A stretch of 38,361 nt of DNA, from the NCBI GenBank assembly GCA_016869275.1, contig VGEO01000021.1:1-38361 (forward strand), in the 5' to 3' direction. Each line of letters opens with the position of its first letter. The first letter of the stretch is position 1. Position numbers and translations under genes: made by a program. Of the stretch, positions 1 through 7,738 are shown one piece after another. The notes under the pieces are model-generated. The model was not told the origin of the DNA, made no database searches, and saw only the letters and a list, made by a program, of their open reading frames with translations. The DNA is from Alphaproteobacteria bacterium (GTDB lineage: Bacteria > Pseudomonadota > Alphaproteobacteria > SHVV01).

Positions 1-418
1 GCGGGGTTTGAGCCGCCGGTGCGCGCGGAGCCGATGCCGCCGCCGGCCGCGGCGTCGGGGCGGGCCGGCGCACTGGCGCGGGCGCCACGGGTTTGGCCGG
101 AGCTGGGGCCGGCGCCTTGGCGGCTGGAGCTGGCGCAGCGTGGCCATGGTCTTTCTGCTGTGGAATCTTGACGCCCGGGTCGGCATCGATCACCGCCAGC
201 AGGGCGCCGATTTTCAAGACGTCGCCGGGCTTGCCGCCCAGGGCCTTGATCGTCCCCGGCACCGGCGACGGGATTTCGACCACCGCCTTGTCGGTCTCGA
301 CCTCGGCCAGGATCTGATCTGGTTTGACGCGATCGCCCGGCTTCACCAGCCAGCGGACGATCTCGCCTTTGCCCAAGCCCTCGCCGACGTCGGGAAGATT
401 GAAGTTGAACTCGGTCAT
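1..418 (-). CDS. 2-oxoacid dehydrogenase E2 (dihydrolipoyl acyltransferase), N-terminal part
   Basis: The reading frame runs leftward from an ATG at 418 and leaves the window open, so only about 139 codons are visible. Residues 1-80 form a lipoyl domain: LPDVGEGLGKGEIVRWLVK, then the lipoylation motif ETDKAVVEI with the modified lysine at about residue 44. From about residue 85 the chain becomes an Ala/Pro-rich flexible linker, as is usual between lipoyl and E1/E3-binding domains. The catalytic acyltransferase domain should lie beyond the window edge. The start overlaps the E1beta stop as ATGA, so the two are translationally coupled. E2 is the core of the complex and carries acyl groups on lipoate from E1 to CoA. 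Whether the complex acts on pyruvate or branched-chain 2-oxoacids cannot be settled from this part. Confidence 0.9.
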   Translation of the reverse strand, partial: MTEFNFNLPDVGEGLGKGEIVRWLVKPGDRVKPDQILAEVETDKAVVEIPSPVPGTIKALGGKPGDVLKIGALLAVIDADPGVKIPQQKDHGHAAPAPAAKAPAPAPAKPVAPAPVRRPAPTPRPAAASAPRAPAAQTP

Positions 419-1392
419 GCGTTGAGCGTCTCCTCGACCGCTTTCACGATCTGGTCGACGGTGGGGACGTAGTGGTCCTCGAGTCCATGCAACGGGTAGG
501 GCGTGTCCGGCGGGCAGACGCGCCGAATCGGCGCCTCGAGCGAAAAGAAGCATTCCTCCTGGAGCGTGGCGACGACTTCGGACCCGAAGCTGGCGCTCCG
601 GGGCGCCTCGTGCACGACCACGGCGCGGCCGGTCTTTTCGACCGCAGCGACCAAACCCTCGACGTCCAGGGGCACGATCGTGCGCAGATCGATGACGTGG
701 GCGTTGATGCCTTTTTCGGCGAGCTTCTCGGCCGCCTTTTCGCACAGCCCGACCGCGACGCTCCAAGCGACCAGCGTGATGTCGCTGCCTTCGCGGGCGA
801 CGCGGAGTTTGCCGAACGGGATCGTGTAGGCACCGTCCGGGACTTCGCCGGTCACCAGCCGATAGCCGCGCAGCGGCTCGAGAAACAACACCGGATCGGG
901 GTCGCGGATCGCTTCAGTGAGCAGACCCTTGGCATCGTAGGGGTTCGAGGGCATCACGATCTTAATGCCGGGCACCTGCACGAACTGCGCCTCGATCGCG
1001 TCCGAGTGGAGCTCGGGCGTCTTGACGCCGCCGCCGAACGGCGCGCGGATCGTCACCTGCGCCGGATGCGAGCCGCGCGAGCGGAAGCGCGTTCGCGCGA
1101 TCTGATGACAGATTTGGTGAAACGCCTGGTGGGTGAAGCCGAGGAACTGGATTTCTGCAACCGGCACCAGGCCCGAGAAGGCGAGTCCGAGCGCCGAGCC
1201 GCAGATCACCGCCTCGGCCAGCGGCATGTCGAACACGCGTTTGGGTCCGAAGAACTGCTGCAGCCCGTCGGTGACGCGGAACACGCCGCCCAAGTGGCCG
1301 ACGTCCTGGCCGAGCAGCATGACGCGCTCGTCGCGGACCATTTCGAGCTTCAAGGCATCGCGGATCGCCTCGACCATGTTCATCTGCGGCAT
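415..1392 (-). CDS. pdhB: 2-oxoacid (pyruvate-type) dehydrogenase E1 component, beta subunit
   Basis: This 325-residue protein has the normal length for the beta subunit of a heterotetrameric thiamine-diphosphate E1. The transketolase pyrimidine-binding domain is at about 1-180 (LGQDVGHLGGVFRVTDGL, then PLAEAVICGSALGLAFSG, and HSDAIEAQF) and the C-terminal transketolase domain at about 190-320 (GSDITLVAWSVAVGL). With E1alpha it decarboxylates a 2-oxoacid and reductively acylates the E2 lipoyl group. It starts 22 bases after the E1alpha stop, and its TGA overlaps the E2 ATG. The operon order E1alpha, E1beta, E2 is the Gram-positive/branched-chain type rather than the single-chain AceE type. 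The pdhB name is the likeliest, but a bkd-type branched-chain enzyme is possible. Confidence 0.9.
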   Translation of the reverse strand: MPQMNMVEAIRDALKLEMVRDERVMLLGQDVGHLGGVFRVTDGLQQFFGPKRVFDMPLAEAVICGSALGLAFSGLVPVAEIQFLGFTHQAFHQICHQIARTRFRSRGSHPAQVTIRAPFGGGVKTPELHSDAIEAQFVQVPGIKIVMPSNPYDAKGLLTEAIRDPDPVLFLEPLRGYRLVTGEVPDGAYTIPFGKLRVAREGSDITLVAWSVAVGLCEKAAEKLAEKGINAHVIDLRTIVPLDVEGLVAAVEKTGRAVVVHEAPRSASFGSEVVATLQEECFFSLEAPIRRVCPPDTPYPLHGLEDHYVPTVDQIVKAVEETLNA

Positions 1393-1414
1393 GGCGTTTC
1401 TCCTGCGATGACCG

Positions 1415-2500
1415 TTACGACCGCGACGCCAAGTGGCGTTCGCGCTGGCGCGCGAGCTGCGGCGTCACCTCGGCGAACACCTGCTCGAACAGCTCTTCGG
1501 GCTTGGATGGCGGGTAGTTGAAGGCATAGTCGTAGGCCTTCTCGACCGCAGCGGCGACCTCGTCCTTGATCTTCTGGGTCATCGCGTCGTTCCACTTGCC
1601 CTTGGCGGCCAGATATTTCTGGACCCGCTCGATCGGGTCTTTTTTCTTCCACTGCTCCAGCACCTTGGGGTCGACATAGCGGGTCGGATCGTCGGCCGTG
1701 GTATGGGCCCACATGCGGAAGGTGCGCGATTCGACCAGCGTCGGACCTTCGCCGGCGCGCGCCCGCGCCACCGCTTCCGAGGTGGCGCCGTAGAGCGCGA
1801 ACAGATCGTTGCCATCGACCGCGATCCCGGGGAAGCCGTAGCCGAGCGCCCGCGCCGCGAAATCGACGGTCGCGGTCTGGATCGCGCGCGGGGTCGAGAT
1901 TGCCCAGCCATTGTCTTGAAGCAAGAAAATCACCGGCGCTTTCATGACGCCGGCGAGGTTGCACGATTCGTGGAAATCGCCTTCCGAGGACGCGCCGTCG
2001 CCGAAAAACGCCATCGAAACGCCGTCCTTGCCCTGGAGCTTCAGGCCCCAGCCGAGCCCGACCGCATGTGGGATCTGCGCGGCCAACGAAATCTGATGCG
2101 GCAATACGTGGACGTTGGCCGGAATGCAGGCGCCGGCCTGGCGGCCTAAACGATAGAGGGCGACGTTTTCGAACGGCAGGCCCATGTGCAGGAGCGCCGG
2201 CAGCTCGCGATACTGCGGTGCGATCCAGTCGCGCTTGGGGTCGAGCGCCATCGCCGGGCCGAGCGTCGAGGCTTCCTGGCCGATCACCGGGGCGAAGGTG
2301 CCGAGCCGGCCTTGGCGCTGCAAGCTGAACGACTTCTCGTCGAACCCGCGACCCATCATCATGACCCGGATCGCGTAGGCCGCTTGCTCGTCGGTCATCG
2401 GCGCGGTCTGGCCGGGCAGCAGCTTGCCGTGTTCGTCGAGCACCCGGAGCGGATCGACCGGTTTCGCGTTCGGCATGAACTGCGGCGTGTACTTGGCCAT
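1415..2500 (-). CDS. pdhA: 2-oxoacid (pyruvate-type) dehydrogenase E1 component, alpha subunit
   Basis: This 361-residue protein is the thiamine-diphosphate-binding alpha subunit of E1. Family hallmarks are GRGFDEKSFSLQRQGRLGTF followed by GQEAS and YRELPALLHMGLP near the N terminus. The cofactor motif begins GDGASSEGDFHESCNLAG and closes with QDNGWAIS, where many relatives have NN rather than DN. HTTADDPTRY marks the usual regulatory-loop region, and the tail is rich in charged residues. The ATG is supported by an AAGGA ribosome site about 8 bases upstream. It opens the operon that continues into E1beta and E2, divergent from the EamA genes. Pyruvate is the likeliest substrate; branched-chain 2-oxoacids or acetoin cannot be excluded by eye. 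Confidence 0.9.
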   Translation of the reverse strand: MAKYTPQFMPNAKPVDPLRVLDEHGKLLPGQTAPMTDEQAAYAIRVMMMGRGFDEKSFSLQRQGRLGTFAPVIGQEASTLGPAMALDPKRDWIAPQYRELPALLHMGLPFENVALYRLGRQAGACIPANVHVLPHQISLAAQIPHAVGLGWGLKLQGKDGVSMAFFGDGASSEGDFHESCNLAGVMKAPVIFLLQDNGWAISTPRAIQTATVDFAARALGYGFPGIAVDGNDLFALYGATSEAVARARAGEGPTLVESRTFRMWAHTTADDPTRYVDPKVLEQWKKKDPIERVQKYLAAKGKWNDAMTQKIKDEVAAAVEKAYDYAFNYPPSKPEELFEQVFAEVTPQLARQRERHLASRS

Positions 2501-2527
2501 GGCATCGTCCTTAAAGGAAAGAAGGGC

Positions 2528-2541
2528 CGCCCCGCGGGGCG
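2528..2541. repeat. GC palindrome in the leader of the E1alpha operon
   Basis: CGCCCCGCGGGGCG is a perfect 14-base palindrome 28 bases upstream of the E1alpha start, inside the 149-base divergent gap 2501-2649. It could be an operator or an mRNA hairpin, but in DNA this GC-rich it may also be chance. Confidence 0.25.
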
Positions 2542-2613
2542 ATCCTGGAGGCCCCGGCGGCGTTCTCGCCCTCGCTGTCGAACGGGGCGCAATCTAGCCC
2601 GAGGACCGGTCCC

Positions 2614-2643
2614 CCGACAACCGCGCCTGCGGGCGCCTATGAT
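2614..2643 (+). promoter_or_regulatory. Possible promoter, leaderless, for the first EamA gene
   Basis: CCGACA (2614-2619), a 17-base spacer and CTATGAT (2637-2643) resemble the CTAnnnT promoter pattern seen before other genes here. The predicted transcript start falls on or next to the ATG at 2650, so the mRNA could be leaderless; no clear ribosome site is present. The -35 part is poor. Confidence 0.25.
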
Positions 2644-2649
2644 GGCGCG

Positions 2650-3582
2650 ATGACCCGAGCCACCAACGCCGCGCCGGCCGACGCCGGCTCCCGCGCATGG
2701 GCCGCGTATGCGCTCCTGGTGGCGGCGATGCTGGCGTGATCGGGCAACATCACGTTGGTGCGGGCGGTTCACGAGGCGGTACCGCCGCTCGGCCTCGCCT
2801 TCTGGCGCTCGGTCGTGACGGCGCTCGCGCCGCTGATCGCGTGGCGCTGGCGTCGGGACGGCCGGTTGATCCTCACCCATTGGCGATTGATCGCCGTGAT
2901 CGGGGTTTTGCAGTACGTTGCCGGCCAAGCCCTGATGTACGTGGCGCTGCAGACCACCACCTCGGTCAATGCCGGGCTCCTCAACGCCACCCAGCCGGCC
3001 ATGATCGTCCTGGTGGCGTGGGCGATGGCCGGCGAACGCCTGAGCGCGCGCCAGCTCGGCGGCATTGCGCTGGCGCTGGCGGGTGTGATCGTTATCGTTC
3101 TCCGCGGCGAGTGGCGGACGCTGGTCGCGCTCGATTTCGTGGTCGGCGACCTGCTGGTCGTGCTCGCCCTCTTGGCGTGGTCGTTTTACGCCGCGCTGGT
3201 GCGCCGGCTGCCGCCGGCGCTGCACCCATTGTCCTTGATCGCGGCGGCATCGGTCGCGGCGGCGCTGGCCTTGGCGCCGATTTACGCCGCCGATCGCTTC
3301 GTCACCGCCGGTCCGCCGATGACCTTTTCCGGAGCCCCGGGGCTCGTCCTCGTCTACGTCGCGCTGGTTGCCGGGGTGATCGGCGTCGCCGCCTGGAACG
3401 GCGGTATTGCGCGGATCGGCGCCGGCCGGGCGTCGAGCTTTCTCTACCTTATTCCGGTCCTGACCTCGGTGTTCGGGGTTGCGCTCCTGGCCGAGTCGTT
3501 CCGGGCCTATCACGCGATCGGCGTCGCGCTGGTGTTCGTCGGCGTCTGGATCGCCAACCGGACCCGTTTCGCCGCGCTATGA
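2650..3582 (+). pseudogene. EamA/DMT-family transporter (copy 1), interrupted by TGA at codon 30
   Basis: The frame runs 310 codons from ATG 2650 to TGA 3580 and is open except for TGA at 2737-2739. It encodes two EamA repeats with about ten hydrophobic segments, typical of drug/metabolite exporters. Copy 2 (3605-4537) aligns without gaps: copy 1 reads LA-stop-SGNITLVRAVH where copy 2 reads LAWTGNVILVRAVH. The stop therefore sits exactly on a Trp codon (TGG to TGA) in the first membrane helix. Everything downstream is well conserved, including VNAGLLNATQPA and GRASSFLYLIPVLTSVFG. An internal restart near 2755 would lack the first helix. This may be a recent nonsense mutation, a sequencing error or a read-through codon. 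The transported substrate is unknown. Confidence 0.8.
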
Positions 3583-3604
3583 TGGCGACCCACCGTTCGT
3601 TCGC

Positions 3605-4537
3605 ATGACATCGTCCTCGCTGCCGTCAGCCGAATTGCCGCGCGCCCACGATCTCGGCGCCTATGGGCTATTGATCCTCGCGTGCCTGGCGTGGACCGGG
3701 AACGTGATCCTGGTACGCGCGGTCCACGACTTTGCGCCGCCGTTCGCGGTCTCGTTCTGGCGCTGCGTGCTCACGATCCTGGTCCTGCTCCCCTTCGTGT
3801 GGCGGCCGTTCCGGGCGCAATGGCCGACGATCCGCGCCGCGTGGCGGCTGATCCTCGCCTTCGCGGTGCTGCAGTTCGTTACCGGCCAGGCGCTGCTCTA
3901 CCTCGCACTCGACACCACTACTGCCGTCAACGCCGGGCTGCTCAACGCCACCCAGCCGGCGATTACCGTGATCGTCGCCTGGTTCTTGATCCGCGAACGC
4001 CTTAGCCGTTGGCAGGTCGGGGGGATCGCGGTGGCGCTGGCCGGCGTCGTCGTCATCGTGCTGCAAGGCGAGTTCGCGACGCTCTCGACCCTCGCGTTCG
4101 TCATCGGCGATTTGTGGGTCGAGCTCGCGCTGCTGTCGTGGTCGCTCTACAGTATCGTCCTCAAGCGCTCGGCGCTGGCACTCGGACCGTTCGTCTTGTT
4201 ATAGGCGTCGTGCGTGCCGGCGGGGCTCATGCTGTTCCCGCTGTGGCTCGTCGAAATGGCCTGGGCCGGCCGCACCATGGCCTTCACGTGGGAGACGACC
4301 GGGATCGTCGCCTATGTCGGTTTCTTCGGCACCATCGTCGGCATGGCCGCGTGGAACGAAGGCAACTTGAAGATCGGCCCGTCGCGCGCGGCGAGCTTTC
4401 TCTATCTGATCCCGGTATTCACCGTGGTCCTGGCCGTAGTTATTCTCGGCGAGGCGTTCGAGGTCTATCACCTGGTCGGCATGGTGCTGGTGTTCGGCGG
4501 CGTCGCCATCGCCAACCGGACGCGCCGCGCCGGCTAG
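3605..4537 (+). pseudogene. EamA/DMT-family transporter (copy 2), interrupted by TAG at codon 200
   Basis: This is the tandem paralogue of the preceding gene, also 310 codons, starting 22 bases after it. Two EamA repeats and about ten membrane segments are visible. The frame is open except for TAG at 4202-4204, between the first and second EamA halves (FVLL-stop-ASCVPAG). Copy 1 has Ala at this site, so the original residue cannot be deduced with confidence. The second half, from about 4214, retains conserved features (AAWNEGNLKIG, RAASFLYLIPVFTVVLA) and ends at TAG 4535-4537. As EamA exporters need both halves, a truncated product would probably be inactive. That both copies of one tandem pair are each hit once is odd. 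Confidence 0.8.
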
Positions 4538-4623
4538 AGCGGCCGGTTCTTGCCGCCCGGCGCACCCTGCACGCCGGCTATCGAAACCAAAGACAACCGG
4601 CATTTCACGCTGGCGCCGCCCTG

Positions 4624-4658
4624 CCCCAAACTGATCCCGGTGACTATTTTGGGGTCAG
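4624..4658. repeat. Inverted-repeat hairpin between EamA copy 2 and the aquaporin gene
   Basis: CCCCAAA (4624-4630) pairs with TTTGGGG (4648-4654), and CTGATCCC (4631-4638) can alternatively pair with GGGGTCAG (4651-4658) with one mismatch. The local base composition is less GC-rich than its surroundings. It could be a terminator or a fragment of a dispersed palindromic repeat. It also argues that the aquaporin start lies downstream of it. Confidence 0.35.
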
Positions 4659-4663
4659 AACCG

Positions 4664-5506
4664 GTGCCGGCCACTCGCCACGCGACACGTCCCACGGCGA
4701 CGCCGATCGTTGCGACGGCGGCGACCTGGCCGTGGGCGACCTATGCCATCGAAGCGGCCGGGGTCGCGATCCTCGTCCTTTGGGTTTCGCTCCTCGCCGT
4801 CGCCCTTGCCCATCCGGCCTCGCCGCTGGTCGTTCTGGTGGCCGATCCGATCGTGCGCACCGTTCTGCGCGCGCTCGCGCTCGGCGCTTTCACGGTCGGC
4901 TTCGTCTATTCGACCTCCGGCCGGCGCTCGGGTGCGTATCTGAACCCGGCGATCACGCTCGCGTTCTACGCGCTCGGCCGCGTCGAGCTCCGCGACGCCA
5001 TCGGCTACGTGATCGCACAAGTCGCGGGCGACCTCGCCGGCGCCGCGTTCGCGGTCGCGATCGGCGGGGCGTGGCTGGCGGCACCGGCCGTGCACTACGC
5101 CGCGCCGATCCCGGCGGCCGGAATCGGGGCCGCCTTTGCGATCGAAGCCGCCGCCGCGTTCGTCGCCATGACGGTCGTGCTGGCGGTGATGAATCACCCA
5201 CGCTTCTCGCGCTATACGGGCCTTGCGTCGGGCGCGGTCCTCGCCCTGTTCGTGATCCTGGCGGCGCCGGTCTCGGGCGCGAGCTTCAACCCGGCGCGGG
5301 GGCTTGCGACCGCGGTTCCGGCGGCGCTGTGGACGCACCTCTGGATCTATCTCGCCGCACCGCCGGCCGGTGCCCTGCTCGCGGCGCTGGTGCGCCGCCT
5401 GCGCTTAGGCGGCGATGCGAGCTACTGCGCCAAGCTCGATCACCCGACCGCCGGCGCTTGCCATTTCCGCTGCCGGTTCGGCGAACTCATGGACCAAAAG
5501 CCGTGA
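4664..5506 (+). CDS. Aquaporin / MIP-family channel
   Basis: The frame encodes a major-intrinsic-protein channel of about 280 residues from the GTG at 4664. GTG 4640 and TTG 4550 are in-frame alternatives, but those extensions cross a hairpin and look non-coding. Both pore half-helix motifs are present: SGAYLNPAITLAF and SGASFNPARGLA, the second with the Arg expected in the selectivity filter. Six membrane segments plus the two half-helices can be traced. The cytoplasmic tail is unusual, with a Cys/His-rich stretch (YCAKLDHPTAGACHFRCRF) that could bind metal or form disulfides; I infer this only from residue content. Substrates may be water, glycerol or another small neutral solute. The stop is 89 bases before the rhodanese gene. 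Confidence 0.8.
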   Translation: MPATRHATRPTATPIVATAATWPWATYAIEAAGVAILVLWVSLLAVALAHPASPLVVLVADPIVRTVLRALALGAFTVGFVYSTSGRRSGAYLNPAITLAFYALGRVELRDAIGYVIAQVAGDLAGAAFAVAIGGAWLAAPAVHYAAPIPAAGIGAAFAIEAAAAFVAMTVVLAVMNHPRFSRYTGLASGAVLALFVILAAPVSGASFNPARGLATAVPAALWTHLWIYLAAPPAGALLAALVRRLRLGGDASYCAKLDHPTAGACHFRCRFGELMDQKP

Positions 5507-5595
5507 TCGTCGTTTATCATAGCGGCATCAGGCGGCGGCGGGCGCATCGCGCCGAAGCGGCGTTCGCCGACGTCGGGACGCGGGGGTATGGGTCG

Positions 5596-6012
5596 ATGAT
5601 CACCAAGGGATACCAGGAACTGGTCGCCGAGGCCGAGGCCGAGGTCGAAACGCTGACCGTGGCCGACGCGATCCGGTTGGTCGGCGACGCGATGGTTCAG
5701 TTCATCGATGTGCGCGACGTGCGCGAGCTGTGGCGCGAGGGCGGCGTGCCGGGCGCCGTGCACTGCCCGCGCGGCATGCTCGAATTCTGGGTCGACCCGG
5801 CCAGCCCCTACCACCGCGATCTGTTCGCCTCGGGCAAAAAATTCGTCTTCTTCTGCGCCGGCGGCTGGCGCTCGGCGCTGGCCGCGCATAGCGTTCAACG
5901 CATGGGCCTGACTCCGGTGGCCCATGTCGGCGGCGGCTTCACCGCGTGGAAAGAGGCCGGCGGACCGGTCGAAACCAAAGAGAACAAGGACGGCCGAGAC
6001 CGCAAACAGTAA
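5596..6012 (+). CDS. Rhodanese-like domain protein
   Basis: This 138-residue protein is a single rhodanese domain preceded by an acidic helix (about residues 5-22). Motifs in order are VQFIDVRDVRELWREGGVPG, AVHCPRGMLEF and the active-site loop FFCAGGWRSALAA, whose cysteine at about residue 87 would carry the persulfide. GGGFTAWKEAGG closes the domain, and a short charged tail follows. Rhodaneses move sulfane sulfur to acceptors such as cyanide or thiols; the physiological partner is not evident. The start was set at ATG 5596 because upstream sequence does not resemble the family. The small VOC gene begins 8 bases later and the aminotransferase follows, so the three are probably one transcript. 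Confidence 0.85.
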   Translation: MITKGYQELVAEAEAEVETLTVADAIRLVGDAMVQFIDVRDVRELWREGGVPGAVHCPRGMLEFWVDPASPYHRDLFASGKKFVFFCAGGWRSALAAHSVQRMGLTPVAHVGGGFTAWKEAGGPVETKENKDGRDRKQ

Positions 6013-6020
6013 CGCCGGTC

Positions 6021-6422
6021 GTGCCCGAGCACGTCCACCATGTGCACTTGTTCGCCCGCGACATCGCGGCGGCGGTGGCTTGGTATCGCGACGTGCTGGG
6101 CGGTGTCGTTCGTTATGACGGCGAGTTCGCCGGCGTTCGCAACGTCTTCATGACGGTGGGTTCCGGCCGGCTCCACCTTTACGATCAGCCGCCGCGCGGC
6201 GAGGGGCGCAACGCCGTCCACCATATCGGCATTCGCACCGACGACCTCGCCGGCGTGGTCGCACGGCTCCGCCGCCGTGGCGGTCCGCCCCCGGGGCCGG
6301 TGCGCGATTTCGGTGCGTGGCGCTACTCGATGTGCGAAGGTCCCGACGGCGTTCTGCTCGAGCTGTTCGAAGTCGACGGCGCCAAGCTGCCGCCGGCGCT
6401 GGCGGCCTATTTCGGAGCGTAG
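6021..6422 (+). CDS. Small VOC-superfamily (glyoxalase-like) protein
   Basis: The 133-residue product is a single VOC module pair. It opens with HVHHVHLFARDIAAAVAWY, continues with AVHHIGIRTDDLAGVVARL and ends with GPDGVLLELFEVDG, giving the usual His...His...Glu metal-ligand pattern. The GTG at 6021 is chosen because family similarity begins directly after it and it lies just past the rhodanese stop. VOC proteins of this size include lactoylglutathione lyase, fosfomycin-type resistance proteins and methylmalonyl-CoA epimerase, and the sequence does not decide among them. It ends with TAG three bases before the aminotransferase ATG. Confidence 0.75.
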   Translation: MPEHVHHVHLFARDIAAAVAWYRDVLGGVVRYDGEFAGVRNVFMTVGSGRLHLYDQPPRGEGRNAVHHIGIRTDDLAGVVARLRRRGGPPPGPVRDFGAWRYSMCEGPDGVLLELFEVDGAKLPPALAAYFGA

Positions 6423-6425
6423 TCG

Positions 6426-7592
6426 ATGGCTGCAGCGATGGCTTTCCCGGTTCGGCGCGCGATCGCCGAGGTCCCGAGTTCGAAGATCCGCGAGGTCGCG
6501 ACCCTCGGCATGGGGATGAACGGTATCATCCCGCTGTGGTTCGGCGAGCCGAACGTACCGACTCCCGACTTCATCAATCAGGCGGCGATCCAGGCGCTGA
6601 ACGAAGGCAAGACGTTCTACACCTTGAACCGCGGCATCCCGGAGTTGCGTCAGGCGCTCGCCGACTACATGACCCGGCTCCACGGCCGCGCCATCGGCGT
6701 CGAACGCGTAACGGTCACGGCCTCGGCGATGAACGCGATCATGATCGTGGCGCAGAGCCTGATCGACCCCGGCGACAACGCGGTCCTGACCGCGCCGCTC
6801 TGGCCCAACATCGCGTCGTGCGTCGCCGTCATGGGCGGCGAAGCGCGGCAGGTCCCGCTCGACGAACGCGAGGGCCGCTGGTCGCTGGACCTCGACCGCC
6901 TGTTCGCGGCGGTCGACGCCCGGACCCGTTTCATCTTCGTCAACTCGCCCTCGAACCCGACCGGCTGGATGATGTCGGCTGCCGACCAGCGCGCGGTGCT
7001 CGCCTTCGCCCGCGCGCGCGGCATCTGGATCGTCGCCGACGAGGTCTATGACCGGATCGTGTTCGATCGGCCGCACGCGCCGTCGTTCCTCGACATCGCT
7101 GAACCCGACGACCTCGTCATTCGCCTCAACAGCTTCTCGAAGTCGTGGTGCATGACCGGCTGGCGGCTGGGCTGGATCGCGGCGCCCCCGGCGTTCGGGC
7201 CGATCCTCGAGAAGATGAACGAGTTCAACATCGCCAACGCCGCCAGCATGGCGCAGTACGCCGGGATCGTCGCGCTCGAGGACGGCGAAGCGTTCATCCG
7301 TGAGACCGTGACCCGTTACGAGCGCGCCCGCGACCTCGTGTTCCAGCGCCTGGCGGCGATGCCGCGGGTGACGATCGCGCGGCCCGATGCCGCGTTCTAC
7401 GTCTTCTTCGGCGTCGACGGCATGGACGACAGCTTGGCCTTCGCCAAACAGCTGCTCACGGAGGCCCGCGTCGGTTTGGCGCCCGGCGCCGCGTTCGGGC
7501 CGAAAGGCGAGGGTCACCTGCGGCTTTGCTACGCGGCGACCCTCGAAACATTGTCCGAGGCGATGGACCGGATCGCGCCGGTGTTGAAGTGA
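6426..7592 (+). CDS. Pyridoxal-phosphate aminotransferase, class I/II
   Basis: This 388-residue protein has the normal fold-type I aminotransferase length. Visible motifs are the substrate-loop NSPSNPTGW with the conserved Asn, VADEVYDRI with the Asp that contacts the pyridine nitrogen, and NSFSKSWCMTGWRLGW with the Schiff-base lysine at about residue 239. A C-terminal Arg for carboxylate binding lies in the stretch HLRLCYAA. It transfers an amino group between an amino acid and a 2-oxoacid. Aspartate/tyrosine-type substrates are likeliest from the overall pattern, but this is not certain. It is the third gene of a tight rhodanese-VOC-aminotransferase set, with a three-base gap to the gene before it. 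Confidence 0.88.
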   Translation: MAAAMAFPVRRAIAEVPSSKIREVATLGMGMNGIIPLWFGEPNVPTPDFINQAAIQALNEGKTFYTLNRGIPELRQALADYMTRLHGRAIGVERVTVTASAMNAIMIVAQSLIDPGDNAVLTAPLWPNIASCVAVMGGEARQVPLDEREGRWSLDLDRLFAAVDARTRFIFVNSPSNPTGWMMSAADQRAVLAFARARGIWIVADEVYDRIVFDRPHAPSFLDIAEPDDLVIRLNSFSKSWCMTGWRLGWIAAPPAFGPILEKMNEFNIANAASMAQYAGIVALEDGEAFIRETVTRYERARDLVFQRLAAMPRVTIARPDAAFYVFFGVDGMDDSLAFAKQLLTEARVGLAPGAAFGPKGEGHLRLCYAATLETLSEAMDRIAPVLK

Positions 7593-7602
7593 TTGCGATC
7601 AC

Positions 7603-7630
7603 ACCTACTTATTAGGTACATCCCTAGGTA
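7603..7630. promoter_or_regulatory. Inverted and direct repeats upstream of the sensor kinase
   Basis: ACCTA (7603-7607) and TAGGT (7613-7617) form an inverted repeat with a 5-base spacer. TAGGTA also occurs as a direct repeat at 7613-7618 and 7625-7630, a 12-base period. The segment is AT-richer than its surroundings and lies just upstream of the kinase/regulator promoter, as expected for a response-regulator binding site. The binding protein is inference. Confidence 0.45.
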
Positions 7631-7650
7631 GCGAGCGTGGCGAAAATGCG

Positions 7651-7693
7651 TTGGGATGAGGCGTCCTGAACTCCCTATAGTTCGTACGATAGG
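7651..7693 (+). promoter_or_regulatory. Candidate promoter of the sensor kinase/regulator operon with overlapping inverted repeat
   Basis: TTGGGA (7651-7656), an 18-base spacer and CTATAGT (7675-7681) form a sigma-70-like promoter. An 8-base inverted repeat with one mismatch, CCTATAGT (7674-7681) and ACGATAGG (7686-7693), overlaps the -10 element and could bind a regulator. Transcription would start near 7688, about 50 bases before the ATG. Confidence 0.4.
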
Positions 7694-7738
7694 TGCGGCG
7701 AGTGGGCGCGGTTGGCGCTGCACTCTTGTGTTTCAGAC

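Noticed and set aside
2395-3513. Long minus-strand open frame of 372 codons opposite the EamA genes
   Set aside because: Its composition is a shadow of GC-rich coding on the plus strand (repetitive Arg/Asp/His), and it overlaps clearly conserved transporter sequence.
4550-4663. N-terminal extension of the aquaporin from TTG 4550
   Set aside because: The stretch contains an inverted repeat and no membrane-protein character, so the start was moved to GTG 4664.
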